A DNA stretch of 64,000 nt from a virus, in the IMG/VR virus record IMGVR_UViG_3300009185_000001, positions 1 to 64,000 of that record; one strand, 5' to 3'. Below are positions 15,102 to 23,972 of the stretch, in pieces. Both the position numbers and the translations under genes were made by a program. Under the pieces are notes generated by a model, which ran no database searches, had not been told where the DNA came from, and saw only the letters and a program-made list of their open reading frames with translations. Each line of letters begins with the position of its first letter. Within the stretch, counting starts at the first letter, position 1.

Positions 15102-15383
15102 ATGAATAAAAAAGATTTATTACTTTTAGCCGAAGCATATGATGATGTTGTTGAAAATGAAATTCCATATGAAATTTCTCCGGAACAAGCACTTGAAAAT
15201 GAAAAGGAAGAAGTTGGTATGCTAAAAACTAGCTTGGAGAATACTCATAGAAAAATCGAAATGCTATTGAAGCTAATTGAAGATGGGCATGAAATTGAAC
15301 CTTGGATGATGCAAAAACTTCCAACTGCATTAAAAGCTATTTCTGAAGTTGCCGATGTTGTTCAAACCAAACACGGCTATTGA
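15102..15383 (+). CDS. Small protein with capsid-targeting-like N-terminus
   Basis: A 93-residue protein starting MNKKDLLLLAEAYDDV; L-A-E before Ala is the T4 internal-protein cleavage pattern. The rest is acidic and helical, with a coiled-coil-like middle. ACTAAGTAG lies before the ATG, as at other late genes. No domain known. Confidence 0.5.
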   Translation: MNKKDLLLLAEAYDDVVENEIPYEISPEQALENEKEEVGMLKTSLENTHRKIEMLLKLIEDGHEIEPWMMQKLPTALKAISEVADVVQTKHGY

Positions 15384-15395
15384 TAAATTTTTTTG

Positions 15396-15424
15396 TTGCA
15401 TTTTTAATTATATTTTATTATAAT
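15396..15424 (+). promoter_or_regulatory. Sigma-70-type promoter of tRNA-Val
   Basis: TTGCAT (15396-15401), 17-base spacer, TATAAT (15419-15424); the tRNA starts at 15433, within a few bases of the expected start point. Confidence 0.65.
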
Positions 15425-15432
15425 TTGAAAAC

Positions 15433-15507
15433 GGAAGATTAGCTCAGTGGTAGAGCGGTAGTTTTACACACTATTGGTCAGGAGTTCGAATCTCTTATCT
15501 TCCACCA
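15433..15507 (+). tRNA. tRNA-Val (anticodon TAC)
   Basis: Complete cloverleaf with encoded CCA. Acceptor GGAAGAT/ATCTTCC perfect, D-arm GCTC/GAGC, anticodon stem GTAGT/ACTAT with loop TTTACAC giving TAC (15465-15467), T-loop TTCGAAT. Confidence 0.92.
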
Positions 15508-15519
15508 TTTTTAAAATGT

Positions 15520-16107
15520 ATGAATACGATTAGACAAGAAACTGTTTTAGTTTTAAATAGATGTTGGCAAGCAATTAACATTAAAAGTCCAGCAGAAGCC
15601 ATCTCAATGATGTATGATGATTCTGCAACTGGTTTGGATGTAAGAGGAGAGGATAATATGGTCCCATTAAAGTGGGAAGATTGGATTTCTATGCCTTATG
15701 ATGAAAATTCTTCATATATAAAAACAGTAAGTTTACAAATCAAAATCCCAAAAATTATCGTACTTTCTAATTTCGATAGAGTTCCTTTCAAGCGTCCGAA
15801 GTTTACAACCAAAAATCTTTGGATCAGAGATGGTGGAATTTGCCAATATACCGGAAAAAAACTAACCCCCAACAATGGAAACATAGATCATATAATTCCT
15901 AAAAGTAAGGGCGGTAAAAGTATTTGGACTAATTGCGTATTGGCTCATAAAGAAGTAAATGCAAAGAAAGCAGATAGAACTCCGGAAGAGTCTGGCTTGA
16001 CATTAATTAGAAAACCATTAGCACCTAGAGATCTTCCAGTAAGTCTTTATATTAAAAATAAACACAATATAAAAGAATGGGATATTTTTTTAAAGGATTT
16101 AAATTGA
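15520..16107 (+). CDS. HNH endonuclease
   Basis: A 195-residue protein. The C-terminal half is an HNH domain: CQYTGKKLTPNNGNIDHIIP (the D-H catalytic pair), KSKGG, then NCVLAHKEVNAKKADRTPEE supplying the Asn and last His. The N-terminal half (ETVLVLNRCWQAINIKSPAE) is the usual extension in phage and bacterial HNH proteins of this type. It is just after tRNA-Val and one base before the deaminase. It may be a DNA-processing or homing enzyme. Confidence 0.75.
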   Translation: MNTIRQETVLVLNRCWQAINIKSPAEAISMMYDDSATGLDVRGEDNMVPLKWEDWISMPYDENSSYIKTVSLQIKIPKIIVLSNFDRVPFKRPKFTTKNLWIRDGGICQYTGKKLTPNNGNIDHIIPKSKGGKSIWTNCVLAHKEVNAKKADRTPEESGLTLIRKPLAPRDLPVSLYIKNKHNIKEWDIFLKDLN

Positions 16108-16108
16108 T

Positions 16109-16516
16109 ATGAGAATTTCTTGGAAAGATTATGCTCTAAAAATGGCAGAAGTCACCACTCTTCGTTCCGAAGATCCTTTTATGAAGGTTGGTGCTGTTGT
16201 TTTAAATAAAGAAAATAGAGTTGTTGGTGTGGGATATAACGGACTTGCTTCTGGAAAAAATGTTACAGAAGAGTTTTGGAAAGATAGAGACGAACGCAGA
16301 AAATACATGATACATGCAGAAGCAAATGCTCTTCTTAATGTTAAAAGAGGAGAAGGTGATTTACTTGCGTGTACATTACTTCCTTGCGGTTCCTGTGCAA
16401 CATTGATAGCTGCACACGGAATCAAACATGTAATATATAATGAAGTTTACAAGAGAGACACATCTTCCTTAGAGATTTTTAAATTCTATGGAATAGAATG
16501 TGAACAATTAGTCTGA
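16109..16516 (+). CDS. Deoxycytidylate deaminase family protein
   Basis: A 135-residue zinc deaminase. HAEANAL gives the zinc His and the proton-shuttle Glu; LLPCGSCATL gives the PCxxC zinc cysteines. SEDPFMKVGAVV near the N-terminus is the usual first strand. dCMP deaminases convert dCMP to dUMP to feed dTMP synthesis, which suits an AT-rich phage. The 3' end overlaps the convergent MoxR gene by nine bases. Confidence 0.8.
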   Translation: MRISWKDYALKMAEVTTLRSEDPFMKVGAVVLNKENRVVGVGYNGLASGKNVTEEFWKDRDERRKYMIHAEANALLNVKRGEGDLLACTLLPCGSCATLIAAHGIKHVIYNEVYKRDTSSLEIFKFYGIECEQLV

Positions 16517-18955
16517 AATAATATCTTCCAGACAATATAGAATCGAAACGACTCTATCATTGTCTTCCAATACTTCATCTATCAATTTTGTTGTTATTGG
16601 ACCAAATTCATGTTCTTCCATAAAATCTTTTATAAATTTTATAAGATCTTGTGTTTTAATTTTTTTCAATGCTCTTAAAATGTTAGAATCCAATGCACCT
16701 ATCTTGTAATGATCTTGAATTGTGTGTAACAATTTTTCTATTTTTAAATATTGTATTCTATTTTTAATAAGATTTGGAAGTTTATATGGAGTTTCTTCTT
16801 TTTTGAAATCAATTTTCTCGTAATTTTCCAATAAATTTTCGAATTTTGTCTTAAATGGTTTTAATCTACAAAAATTTTTATATCTAGATTCTTTCAGTTC
16901 TTCGTATTGAGATTTTCTTATAGGTAAATTATAATAGAAATATCTTTCTGCTAATATTTTGTGTCTTAGATTTGTACTGATATTTTCTTTCATTTCAAGT
17001 CTATTAGCTTCGATGTCTTCATCGCTATCAGGATTTGTTGATTTCTCTGCGTTCTTGTCCTGAACATATTGTACTAATATCTGCGAAGCTAATATTCCAA
17101 TTTCCTTTTCTTCAGGAGTTCTTGCACCACCAGTAGTTAAATAACTCGCAAACTCATCTAAAAACACCAATAACCCCTTAGCTTTTAATCTTGGCGTGAT
17201 AGCCGCCATAAGTTGTTTATTTTTGTTGTATGCGTTATCAAGCGTTTCTAATACAGCTACCATATCATTATAAATACGTTCTTCGTTAGAATTAGGTTTT
17301 ATGTTTTTTAATTTGCTTACATCTGGTTTATATACATCGCCAACTTTTGTACCAAAAGCATTGGCTGCTTTGTTTACTGTTTGTGGGATTATATTAAATG
17401 GTATTGCAAATCCTCCTCGACTCCATGATTCTTGATCATAATCTGCTCCTCTTTTTCTTAAATTTTCCAATTTTATGCCGCCTTTTTCTTTTAAATACAA
17501 CCAAAAATCATCAGCCCATTTACTACCACAGTCGCTTTGTGCTGCTTTAATAACATCTTCTTGCCACCACGAAGAAACCACATCTACTTTATCAGTTGTT
17601 TTTTCTAAGTTTACATATTGTTTTATCTTTTCATAGTATCTATCATTCTCCGGTGTTCGAAGCTGGGGGTCTGATTTAATAATTTTTGTATAAACTATTG
17701 CAAATGACTTATCATAATTAAGTCTTTTAAAAGTTTTATTAAATCTTTCAATTGCTCTTGGAGAAGGTCTTATACCCTTTTCTTCTGGTTCTTGATAAGG
17801 TTGTTCCCATTCAGGAGCCGCAGATATAGCCGTTGCAGTATCATCAACAGTATTTTTTATAAGATTTTGGTTTTGAAGACCAAGTCTTTTATATGGTGCT
17901 TCTGCTACAAATCCTATAATATCTTTCTTAAATCCTTTTTTCTCTGCATAGTCAAACCAACTGGTAGCATCTAAATAGACATAATATTGTGTAGCTCTGG
18001 TCATTAATGCTTCTTGTTCAAAAACATCTCTAAAAACACCTCCAGATGCTTTTCCGTGTGGCTTTACGTTTCCAGCACCACAAATGGTTATACCATTTGA
18101 TAATTTATTTCCTCCCCATAATCCCTCATCAAAAAGTTTTATAAAAAGGTTGAATACATTTCCATTTTGAGTTCTATTAAACTCATCTATAAAAAAAATT
18201 CCCTTTGCATTGCCTTCCATAGCAAGCGTCATAGGAGCCTCTTTTATGTTATAAGTATCTACTGCAAGTTTATCTGCCTTTTCGTCTCCTGTTGGTTCTG
18301 GTCGATTCAATAAATCTGGAATACCCATAATTTCCATAGGAATTATTTGATCACCATTAACTTGAAAAAGTGTAAAAACATTTCCACTTCGAATTTCGTT
18401 TTCAATAAAAGATGCATTCTTTTTAAACTCTGGTGGAAGTTTGGCATAATCTATAAAAGATTTAGCTCCTTTTTCATCAGATGTATCCTTAAACCTTTTT
18501 TGATATTCATCAGATTCTCTCCATCTTTTATATTCAACAGAATTTTTAATCATTTTATTAAGCTCTCTTCCTCTAGCATCCAACCCAAGTTCAGCTGCTT
18601 TTTCATTACAAAAATTATAAATACCTTCTGTTTTTCCTGTAGAAGGCTCTCCGAAAAACAACATAGTTCTTTTATTTTTGTCTGGTTCTTCGTTATAGTT
18701 TTCATCCCAAGCTTTATTCAGATCAACCATTGCCATATGTGTTAACATAGGTTTTAGGTTTCTAACCGCAGCCAAATTTTTTAAATTTGGCATTGGTGCA
18801 TTGTCTTCCGTTGGGTTTATATCATATTTTTTACCAAACATAGCAGAAACCTCTTCATCACTTTCATCGTCTTCTTTTAATAAACGCTCATTATTTTCTC
18901 TTGAAATAATTTTATAATACATTTCTTCTAGGTTAACAATATCATTATTTTTCAT
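16508..18955 (-). CDS. MoxR-type AAA+ ATPase with capsid-targeting-like N-terminus
   Basis: An 815-residue protein. Walker A is GEPSTGKT (102-109), Walker B is IFFIDEFN (253-260), followed by a sensor-like CGAGNVKP and an Arg-containing FRDVFEQEALMTRA; these fit the MoxR/RavA-like AAA+ group. The C-terminal half is long, helical and unassigned. The N-terminus MKNNDIVNLEEMYYKIISRE is the recurrent motif shared with four other proteins, with L-E-E as possible protease site. GATAAATAAAG upstream is late-type. It sits directly downstream of a VWA gene and a metallopeptidase-like gene, the classic partners of MoxR ATPases. Confidence 0.75.
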   Translation of the reverse strand: MKNNDIVNLEEMYYKIISRENNERLLKEDDESDEEVSAMFGKKYDINPTEDNAPMPNLKNLAAVRNLKPMLTHMAMVDLNKAWDENYNEEPDKNKRTMLFFGEPSTGKTEGIYNFCNEKAAELGLDARGRELNKMIKNSVEYKRWRESDEYQKRFKDTSDEKGAKSFIDYAKLPPEFKKNASFIENEIRSGNVFTLFQVNGDQIIPMEIMGIPDLLNRPEPTGDEKADKLAVDTYNIKEAPMTLAMEGNAKGIFFIDEFNRTQNGNVFNLFIKLFDEGLWGGNKLSNGITICGAGNVKPHGKASGGVFRDVFEQEALMTRATQYYVYLDATSWFDYAEKKGFKKDIIGFVAEAPYKRLGLQNQNLIKNTVDDTATAISAAPEWEQPYQEPEEKGIRPSPRAIERFNKTFKRLNYDKSFAIVYTKIIKSDPQLRTPENDRYYEKIKQYVNLEKTTDKVDVVSSWWQEDVIKAAQSDCGSKWADDFWLYLKEKGGIKLENLRKRGADYDQESWSRGGFAIPFNIIPQTVNKAANAFGTKVGDVYKPDVSKLKNIKPNSNEERIYNDMVAVLETLDNAYNKNKQLMAAITPRLKAKGLLVFLDEFASYLTTGGARTPEEKEIGILASQILVQYVQDKNAEKSTNPDSDEDIEANRLEMKENISTNLRHKILAERYFYYNLPIRKSQYEELKESRYKNFCRLKPFKTKFENLLENYEKIDFKKEETPYKLPNLIKNRIQYLKIEKLLHTIQDHYKIGALDSNILRALKKIKTQDLIKFIKDFMEEHEFGPITTKLIDEVLEDNDRVVSILYCLEDIISD

Positions 18956-19005
18956 ACTTTATACTTTATTTATCTTAACTATATATTTATTCTACATTTA
19001 TTTTT

Positions 19006-20058
19006 TTAGGAATGAGGAACATCTGCCGTATATACTTTCATTAATGGAGATAATTTTTCAATTCCAGATTTAAGACTATAGCTATCTGCACATATTAATG
19101 CTATTTTTTCATTAGCAGTCGGAACTTTTGGACTATCTTCAACACCACCATCCGTAAAGACTAAAAATCCGTCTAATGGTTCCATTCGTTGAGATTTTAT
19201 ATAGTTTGTAACATTTGATATATTAGTTCCCCCCCATTTTATATCTAAAGCACCAAATAATAAACTTTTTAGTTTTTTCTTATCGCTTACTAATTGAAAC
19301 AATACATTACTATCCTTAATATGTTTATTATTTGATGAAAATTCTTCTGTAGTATCTATTTCTATATGAGCATAAACCCTTGTATCAAAAAATAAAACAG
19401 TTAGAACAACCTGACTCAATTGCATTGCTATCTTATATATTTCGCTTAAAAATATATTTAATACATCACTACCAACAGATCCACTAGTATCTACGGCTAT
19501 GACGGTTCTTAGTAAATCTTCTTCTCCTACTTCTCTATAAGATGGTTCATATATATAAGATCCAATATATCTAGTATCTGGTCTGTTTCTTAATTCTTCA
19601 ATTTTTGGTGTTTTGTCCATCATTCTATACAAAACACCTTGCCAATCAATTTTTAAAGGAGTATATTTTCTATTAAATCTACTGCTTCCACTGCCGCTAT
19701 CATTCGATCTTCCGATTCCACTTTCTTTTAATCTTTCCTCTTCTTCTCTTTCAATCCTAGCGGCTATTTCTTCTACATCTGAATTTATTTGAGATTGGGA
19801 TTTTTCTCTTTCTTCTTTAGATTTTCTAGTATATTGCGGATTTCCTTTATATTTTTCTGGAAGATCGGTTACCTCTACCTCATCATCTTTTCCTAAATGA
19901 GAATCAAGACCCGGAACATGTATATCTTTATCTAAAATATCTTTTAGAGTGGGTGGTTTTGATTTACCGCTTTTAGAACCTTCGGGACCAACAGGACTAT
20001 CTTTAGGTTGTTTTCTATACACCTGAATATCATTTATATTGTATGTTTTAGTTTTCAT
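19006..20058 (-). CDS. VWA-domain protein (DUF2201 C-terminal-like)
   Basis: A 350-residue protein. Residues 1-135 are charged and low-complexity. The C-terminal half is a von Willebrand A domain: VIAVDTSGSVGSD gives the MIDAS D-x-S-x-S (D190, S192, S194), LTVLFFDTRVY and GFLVFTDGG give later metal-site residues. It resembles the VWA half of bacterial DUF2201 proteins, whose other half, a metallopeptidase-like domain, is the neighbouring gene four bases upstream. VWA proteins pair with MoxR ATPases to assemble or remodel protein complexes. Confidence 0.75.
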   Translation of the reverse strand: MKTKTYNINDIQVYRKQPKDSPVGPEGSKSGKSKPPTLKDILDKDIHVPGLDSHLGKDDEVEVTDLPEKYKGNPQYTRKSKEEREKSQSQINSDVEEIAARIEREEEERLKESGIGRSNDSGSGSSRFNRKYTPLKIDWQGVLYRMMDKTPKIEELRNRPDTRYIGSYIYEPSYREVGEEDLLRTVIAVDTSGSVGSDVLNIFLSEIYKIAMQLSQVVLTVLFFDTRVYAHIEIDTTEEFSSNNKHIKDSNVLFQLVSDKKKLKSLLFGALDIKWGGTNISNVTNYIKSQRMEPLDGFLVFTDGGVEDSPKVPTANEKIALICADSYSLKSGIEKLSPLMKVYTADVPHS

Positions 20059-20062
20059 TTTT

Positions 20063-21145
20063 TTATTTTGCTAATCTATCTGCTTCTTCTTTACTAATAG
20101 GACTTACCATAACTTCTCCCGTTTTTTTATCTATGTGATTTACTATTCCATATTCAGTAGGATTGTATTTAGTTTCTATGACTTGCCCAACTTTTAATGT
20201 ATTTTCTTGATCCTCTCCTTCACCTTTACCTTCACCCTTACCTTCACCCTTACCTTCACCCTTACCTTCACCCTTACCTTCACCCTTACCTTCACCCTTA
20301 CCTTCACCCTTACCTTCACCCTTACCTTCACCCTTACCTTCACCCTCGCCTTCGCCCTCGCCTTCGCCTTCGCCTTCTCCTTTACCTTCACCCTCTCCCT
20401 TTTCACCTTGTTCGCCTTGTTGTTCACCTTGTTGTTCACCTTGTTCACCGCCTTCTGGTGGTTGTGGTGGTTCCGGTGGTTTTTTTGCAGTTTCCATCAA
20501 TTTTTTGTATATTTGTTCTGCGGTTAAATTTGTAATATCAAAATCTGTTATTCCCCACACTTCAGAATCTATATAAAACCTACCATTTTTATAAACTGGA
20601 GTGCAGGTTTCGGCTGATTGTTCATTTCCTAAGTCATCTATTAATTTAACAAATCGAGGAATATTAACTTTTTTAAATTTTTCTATGTCCTTTTCATCTC
20701 TTTTGGTTTTCAATGCATGATCTACGTGTGCAGACATCATCTGTGCAATAACCTTATTCATTTCAAAATCTGTTGCAATGTTCCATAATCTGCGATGTCT
20801 ACCCTCTTGTCTTCCGAATGTTGAATTATATATGTGATATGCTTCATGGACAAATACCGCAGCAGCTTCTGTTGTTGTTACTTGTTTTAATAAAAAATCT
20901 ACGTTGCAAAATAATTCTCCTGCCCGATTAATTCCCATGGTTGGATTCTTTTTATCTTTTGATGGTATTATTCTTATATATTCTTTCAAAAAAAGAGCCA
21001 ATTTTCTATCAAATCTTGCAATTATGTTTATAGCGGCTGTTACTTTTTTATCGTATTTTATAAATTCTTCATCAGATTCAAATACAGATTCTTTTAGATA
21101 TATAGATTTATACGCATTTTCCAACGAGGTGTATACATTTTTCAT
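20063..21145 (-). CDS. Putative metallopeptidase (DUF2201 N-terminal-like) with GE/GK repeat
   Basis: About 360 residues from the ATG at 21145 (an upstream ATG at 21187 is less likely). [13 protein letters not shown] contains HExxH (100-104), followed by [16 protein letters not shown], the pattern of the DUF2201 N-terminal metallopeptidase-like domain. The N-terminus [20 protein letters not shown] is a variant of the capsid-targeting-like motif. Near the C-terminus is a long Gly-Glu/Gly-Lys repeat encoded by 12-bp units, possibly a flexible charged linker. AGATAAATAAT upstream is late-type. It is four bases from the VWA gene and both lie before the MoxR gene. Confidence 0.7.
   Translation of the reverse strand: MKNVYTSLENAYKSIYLKESVFESDEEFIKYDKKVTAAINIIARFDRKLALFLKEYIRIIPSKDKKNPTMGINRAGELFCNVDFLLKQVTTTEAAAVFVHEAYHIYNSTFGRQEGRHRRLWNIATDFEMNKVIAQMMSAHVDHALKTKRDEKDIEKFKKVNIPRFVKLIDDLGNEQSAETCTPVYKNGRFYIDSEVWGITDFDITNLTAEQIYKKLMETAKKPPEPPQPPEGGEQGEQQGEQQGEQGEKGEGEGKGEGEGEGEGEGEGEGKGEGKGEGKGEGKGEGKGEGKGEGKGEGKGEGKGEGKGEGEDQENTLKVGQVIETKYNPTEYGIVNHIDKKTGEVMVSPISKEEADRLAK
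20228..20346. repeat. 12-bp tandem repeat inside metallopeptidase gene
   Basis: About ten perfect copies of ACCTTCACCCTT (plus strand), flanked by decayed copies to about 20400. On the coding strand it encodes G-E-G-K units. Copy number is likely to vary by slippage. Open frames on other strands here (Thr/Phe/Leu-rich) are by-products of the repeat. Confidence 0.9.
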
Positions 21146-21205
21146 ATTTTTTTTATTATTTATCTTTTTTTTAAAAAAACAGTACAATTAATAGTAAATA
21201 TTTAT

Positions 21206-21850
21206 ATGAACATATTAGCAGAAACTATTAAAAAATATTACGATGATCCTTCAATTAGAGAAATGAATGTTATTCGTCCTGATAATTTTACTATTGATGA
21301 TTCTGCTATGAATTTAGGAAAATCTTTGATTAGTAGAATGGATGAGAGAAGAAAAAAATTTGGAAGACCAACTGATGAGAAAAAAAATAAAGATGCAATA
21401 AAAAAAACTGTCTTTGATTATTTTACATATTTTAAAAATTTAGAAGGCTATCCCAATAAAAAAATAGGAAATATTAGAAATTGGAAAATTGAAGATCTGA
21501 GGGGAGATTTGATATCTGGCGTTCCTGTTTATATGGCAATAGTATCTCCTAAATCTGATTTATATAAAAGAAAATGGTTTATTGCATTTAAAGAAGATGA
21601 TAATTTTAACCCAATTTATGTTGAAATAATAACTCCCCATTTTTCTTTGAATCTGTTATCATTAGAAGAAATTTCTAATAAATTTTTAGACACAAATCTG
21701 AGAAACCGTATCACTGAAATGACATCTAAAACGTTTTTTGATGATGTCGATCCAGAACAATACAAAAAAGATGTTGGAATTTCTATAGAAGATAGATTAA
21801 AAGCTACAAGAGATATGGAAGATATGGAGGCTTCAGATGATATGTTCTAA
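21206..21850 (+). CDS. Hypothetical protein
   Basis: A 214-residue protein of unknown function beginning MNILAETIKKYY (L-A-E before Thr resembles a prohead-protease site). A mixed alpha/beta central part (PVYMAIVSPKSDLYKRKWFI) is followed by an acidic, Met-rich tail. AGTAAATATT lies just before the ATG. It diverges from the metallopeptidase gene across about 60 bp, so a shared late region is possible. Confidence 0.5.
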   Translation: MNILAETIKKYYDDPSIREMNVIRPDNFTIDDSAMNLGKSLISRMDERRKKFGRPTDEKKNKDAIKKTVFDYFTYFKNLEGYPNKKIGNIRNWKIEDLRGDLISGVPVYMAIVSPKSDLYKRKWFIAFKEDDNFNPIYVEIITPHFSLNLLSLEEISNKFLDTNLRNRITEMTSKTFFDDVDPEQYKKDVGISIEDRLKATRDMEDMEASDDMF

Positions 21851-22245
21851 AAATCATCTGACCAACAAAATATAACATTATCTAAATTCTCCAATTCTTT
21901 TACTAAATTGTGCCTGATTAATTTCTGCCAAATAAAAAATTTATTAGCTAATCCCCCGCCCAACTGCGATATATAAAATGTTTTAGTTGGTCTTTGTTGA
22001 ATAATATTTTTGAGTTTTTTTAGTTCTTCAAAAAATACAGGCGAATATTCTTCCGGTCTGTAAAACGATGCATCCTTATTATCCGGAAACTTTTTAGTAA
22101 TAAATCCAATAGAATGGGGATGATCTCTTAAAATTGCTGCACCCCCGTATCCCATTCTTTCTAGATTATCTCCAAAAACGAAATATGCATTAGGATTAGA
22201 ATCTAAAACCCCTTTGGTTATCTGAATGTTTTCGTATTTAGACAT
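21847..22245 (-). CDS. Conserved protein (FGDNLxRxGxGG family, DUF7831-like)
   Basis: A 132-residue protein with AYFVFGDNLERMGYGGAAIL, HSIGFITKKFP and YISQLGGGLANKF. This pattern is shared by a family found in phages and bacteria (I recall it as DUF7831). The glycine-rich loops suggest nucleotide or ADP-ribose binding, but no activity is established. Its start overlaps the stop of the gene upstream by one base. Confidence 0.6.
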   Translation of the reverse strand: MSKYENIQITKGVLDSNPNAYFVFGDNLERMGYGGAAILRDHPHSIGFITKKFPDNKDASFYRPEEYSPVFFEELKKLKNIIQQRPTKTFYISQLGGGLANKFFIWQKLIRHNLVKELENLDNVIFCWSDDF

Positions 22246-22481
22246 TAAACATCCTCTTCTACTTTAGGTGCTTTTCTATTATTAGATTTTTCTTGACGAA
22301 GAGCCTTTCTTGCCCTCTTTTGATCATCAGAAAGAATTCCCAAAATATCTTCTCTCCATGTTCGGTTTGCTTCTTTATTTGAAATAGGAGGTTGTCCTTT
22401 TTCTGATTTCTTTTTTAGTGCTTGTCTAATTTCTGCCATCATCGGGGATGACTTTGTTGATGTCCATATTGCTGTTATCAT
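22245..22481 (-). CDS. Small basic hypothetical protein
   Basis: A 78-residue charged helical protein (EIRQALKKKSEKGQPPISNK); the start could also be one of the internal Met (MMAEIRQ). No family recognised. Confidence 0.4.
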   Translation of the reverse strand: MITAIWTSTKSSPMMAEIRQALKKKSEKGQPPISNKEANRTWREDILGILSDDQKRARKALRQEKSNNRKAPKVEEDV

Positions 22482-22523
22482 ATATATTATATTAATCTAA
22501 AATTTTGTAATTGTCAATGTTTT

Positions 22524-23066
22524 TTACCATCCACCTGTATAAATTCCGTTACTATTAAGTTGTTTCCATTCTTTCACTGGTGTCATTAAATCTATTTCCA
22601 ATCTTTCGGAAGCAAATCGGAGAATTCGTAGATTTGGCCATGCCATAGGCCGAATATTAATAATTTCATCCAGTGCTTCTTGCGGAGATTTACCCTGTAT
22701 GACCCAAGCTATAATTCCTATTGCAGTCGAACGCGAAACACCAGCATAGCAATTAACCCCAAGATGATACACTTTATTAGACTCCACAATTGTTTGTAAA
22801 AAAGAAATAATATTATTGACATGCTGTTCTCTCGGTCCTAGTTCTTCCAAGTGTCTTTGGATATAGACATCATTATCTTCATCAGACCAATCATAAAAAT
22901 ATTGAGCAAAATGAGGAACGTGTTTTTTGAAAAAATTCCTCTTAATCATTCGAATTTTTTTCTGATCTGCTTCATCAACAGCAGAAATCCAAACATTTTC
23001 CTTTATATCTTTAAAGGAATTTGAAACTGCACTCGAAAGATCTGTTATTATTATACTATCGATCAT
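22524..23066 (-). CDS. Dual-specificity-type protein phosphatase
   Basis: A 180-residue protein. VNCYAGVSRSTAIGI carries the C-x5-R phosphatase loop (Cys106, Arg112) with Ser next to Arg; the usual His before the Cys is Asn here. The general acid would be an Asp from the DWSDEDN region. It could dephosphorylate host proteins, or act on RNA 5' ends as some family members do. Overlaps the upstream small gene by four bases. Confidence 0.7.
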   Translation of the reverse strand: MIDSIIITDLSSAVSNSFKDIKENVWISAVDEADQKKIRMIKRNFFKKHVPHFAQYFYDWSDEDNDVYIQRHLEELGPREQHVNNIISFLQTIVESNKVYHLGVNCYAGVSRSTAIGIIAWVIQGKSPQEALDEIINIRPMAWPNLRILRFASERLEIDLMTPVKEWKQLNSNGIYTGGW

Positions 23067-23266
23067 CGAAATCTATTCAAAAATTGATTAAGATCCCATT
23101 TATACACACCATGATCACCACTATCTAATATAGGACAGGTTTTACCTCTCATGAAATTATCCCAATCATTATGTAGATCATGTGGTAAATTAAAAAGAAT
23201 TTCGCTTTCTTTTATTACATTATCTTGTAGTGATAAATTCTCCAAAATTTTCGTCCAATTATTCAT
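23063..23266 (-). CDS. Small hypothetical protein
   Basis: A 67-residue acidic protein between the coiled-coil protein and the phosphatase, overlapping both (8 and 4 bases). No family recognised. Confidence 0.45.
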   Translation of the reverse strand: MNNWTKILENLSLQDNVIKESEILFNLPHDLHNDWDNFMRGKTCPILDSGDHGVYKWDLNQFLNRFR

Positions 23267-23972
23267 TTATTAAAAATAAAGCTCTTTGAGTTTCTTGAAT
23301 TGTTTCTTTGTATCCCGAAATGATATCATTTAAATAACCTTTATTAACCACCATAGGTTTACCGTGATTAGTAACAATTGCGTTTTTATTATATTCTAGA
23401 TCTCTAACTATATAGCCATATCCATCCATTTCCCATTCATGATGTAAAATTTTAAACTTGGAAATAATTTTACCGAAATCTTTTTCTATTGTTTTTTCTG
23501 TTTTATCCAACTTTTCTGGCGAAATTTCTGAAATTTCTTTGTGACCCGGATACGGTGGAATTTCATCGGTTTGATTAAAACTCGCCCAATCTTTCATAGT
23601 AGTCCAATCAAAATTATCATAAGAACCAATAACATCCGGATAAGGTGGATAACATTGTGGAAGATCGGAAGAATCTACATAATCAGAATTTAAAATAGCA
23701 TTATCTGAAATTGAACTACTCAAACTTACCATAATGGGGTTTAGAGGACACTTAATTTTTTCGGAAGAATCCCACGGACTAGAAAAATCTGTTTCCAAGT
23801 CTGGTTCTGACATTAAATTGATACTAGGATTATACATATAATCTTCTTTATTGGGATCATTATACGGGGGATAGTTATTTAAATAACTGGAAGTGTCATT
23901 TAATTTGTTTTTAGCCTTAAGAAGTTTTACTTCTAATTCTAATTCTTCTACACGTTGTTCAAGGTACTTCAT
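23259..23972 (-). CDS. Hypothetical protein with N-terminal coiled coil
   Basis: A 237-residue protein. Residues 1-25 are a strong coiled coil (EQRVEELELEVKLLKAKNKL), then a Pro/Tyr/Asp-rich, probably disordered middle, then a helical C-terminus containing GKPMVVNKGYL. It has a clear ribosome-binding site (AGGAGAT). No function known. Confidence 0.5.
   Translation of the reverse strand: MKYLEQRVEELELEVKLLKAKNKLNDTSSYLNNYPPYNDPNKEDYMYNPSINLMSEPDLETDFSSPWDSSEKIKCPLNPIMVSLSSSISDNAILNSDYVDSSDLPQCYPPYPDVIGSYDNFDWTTMKDWASFNQTDEIPPYPGHKEISEISPEKLDKTEKTIEKDFGKIISKFKILHHEWEMDGYGYIVRDLEYNKNAIVTNHGKPMVVNKGYLNDIISGYKETIQETQRALFLINE

Noticed and set aside
20213-20400. CRISPR-like repeat array
   Set aside because: Units are 12 bp with no spacers; it is a coding tandem repeat.
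20194-20535. Several open frames on both strands over the Gly-Glu repeat (Thr/Phe-rich, Leu/His/Pro-rich, Lys/Val-rich)
   Set aside because: They are automatic by-products of the 12-bp repeat in the metallopeptidase gene and have no independent start signals.
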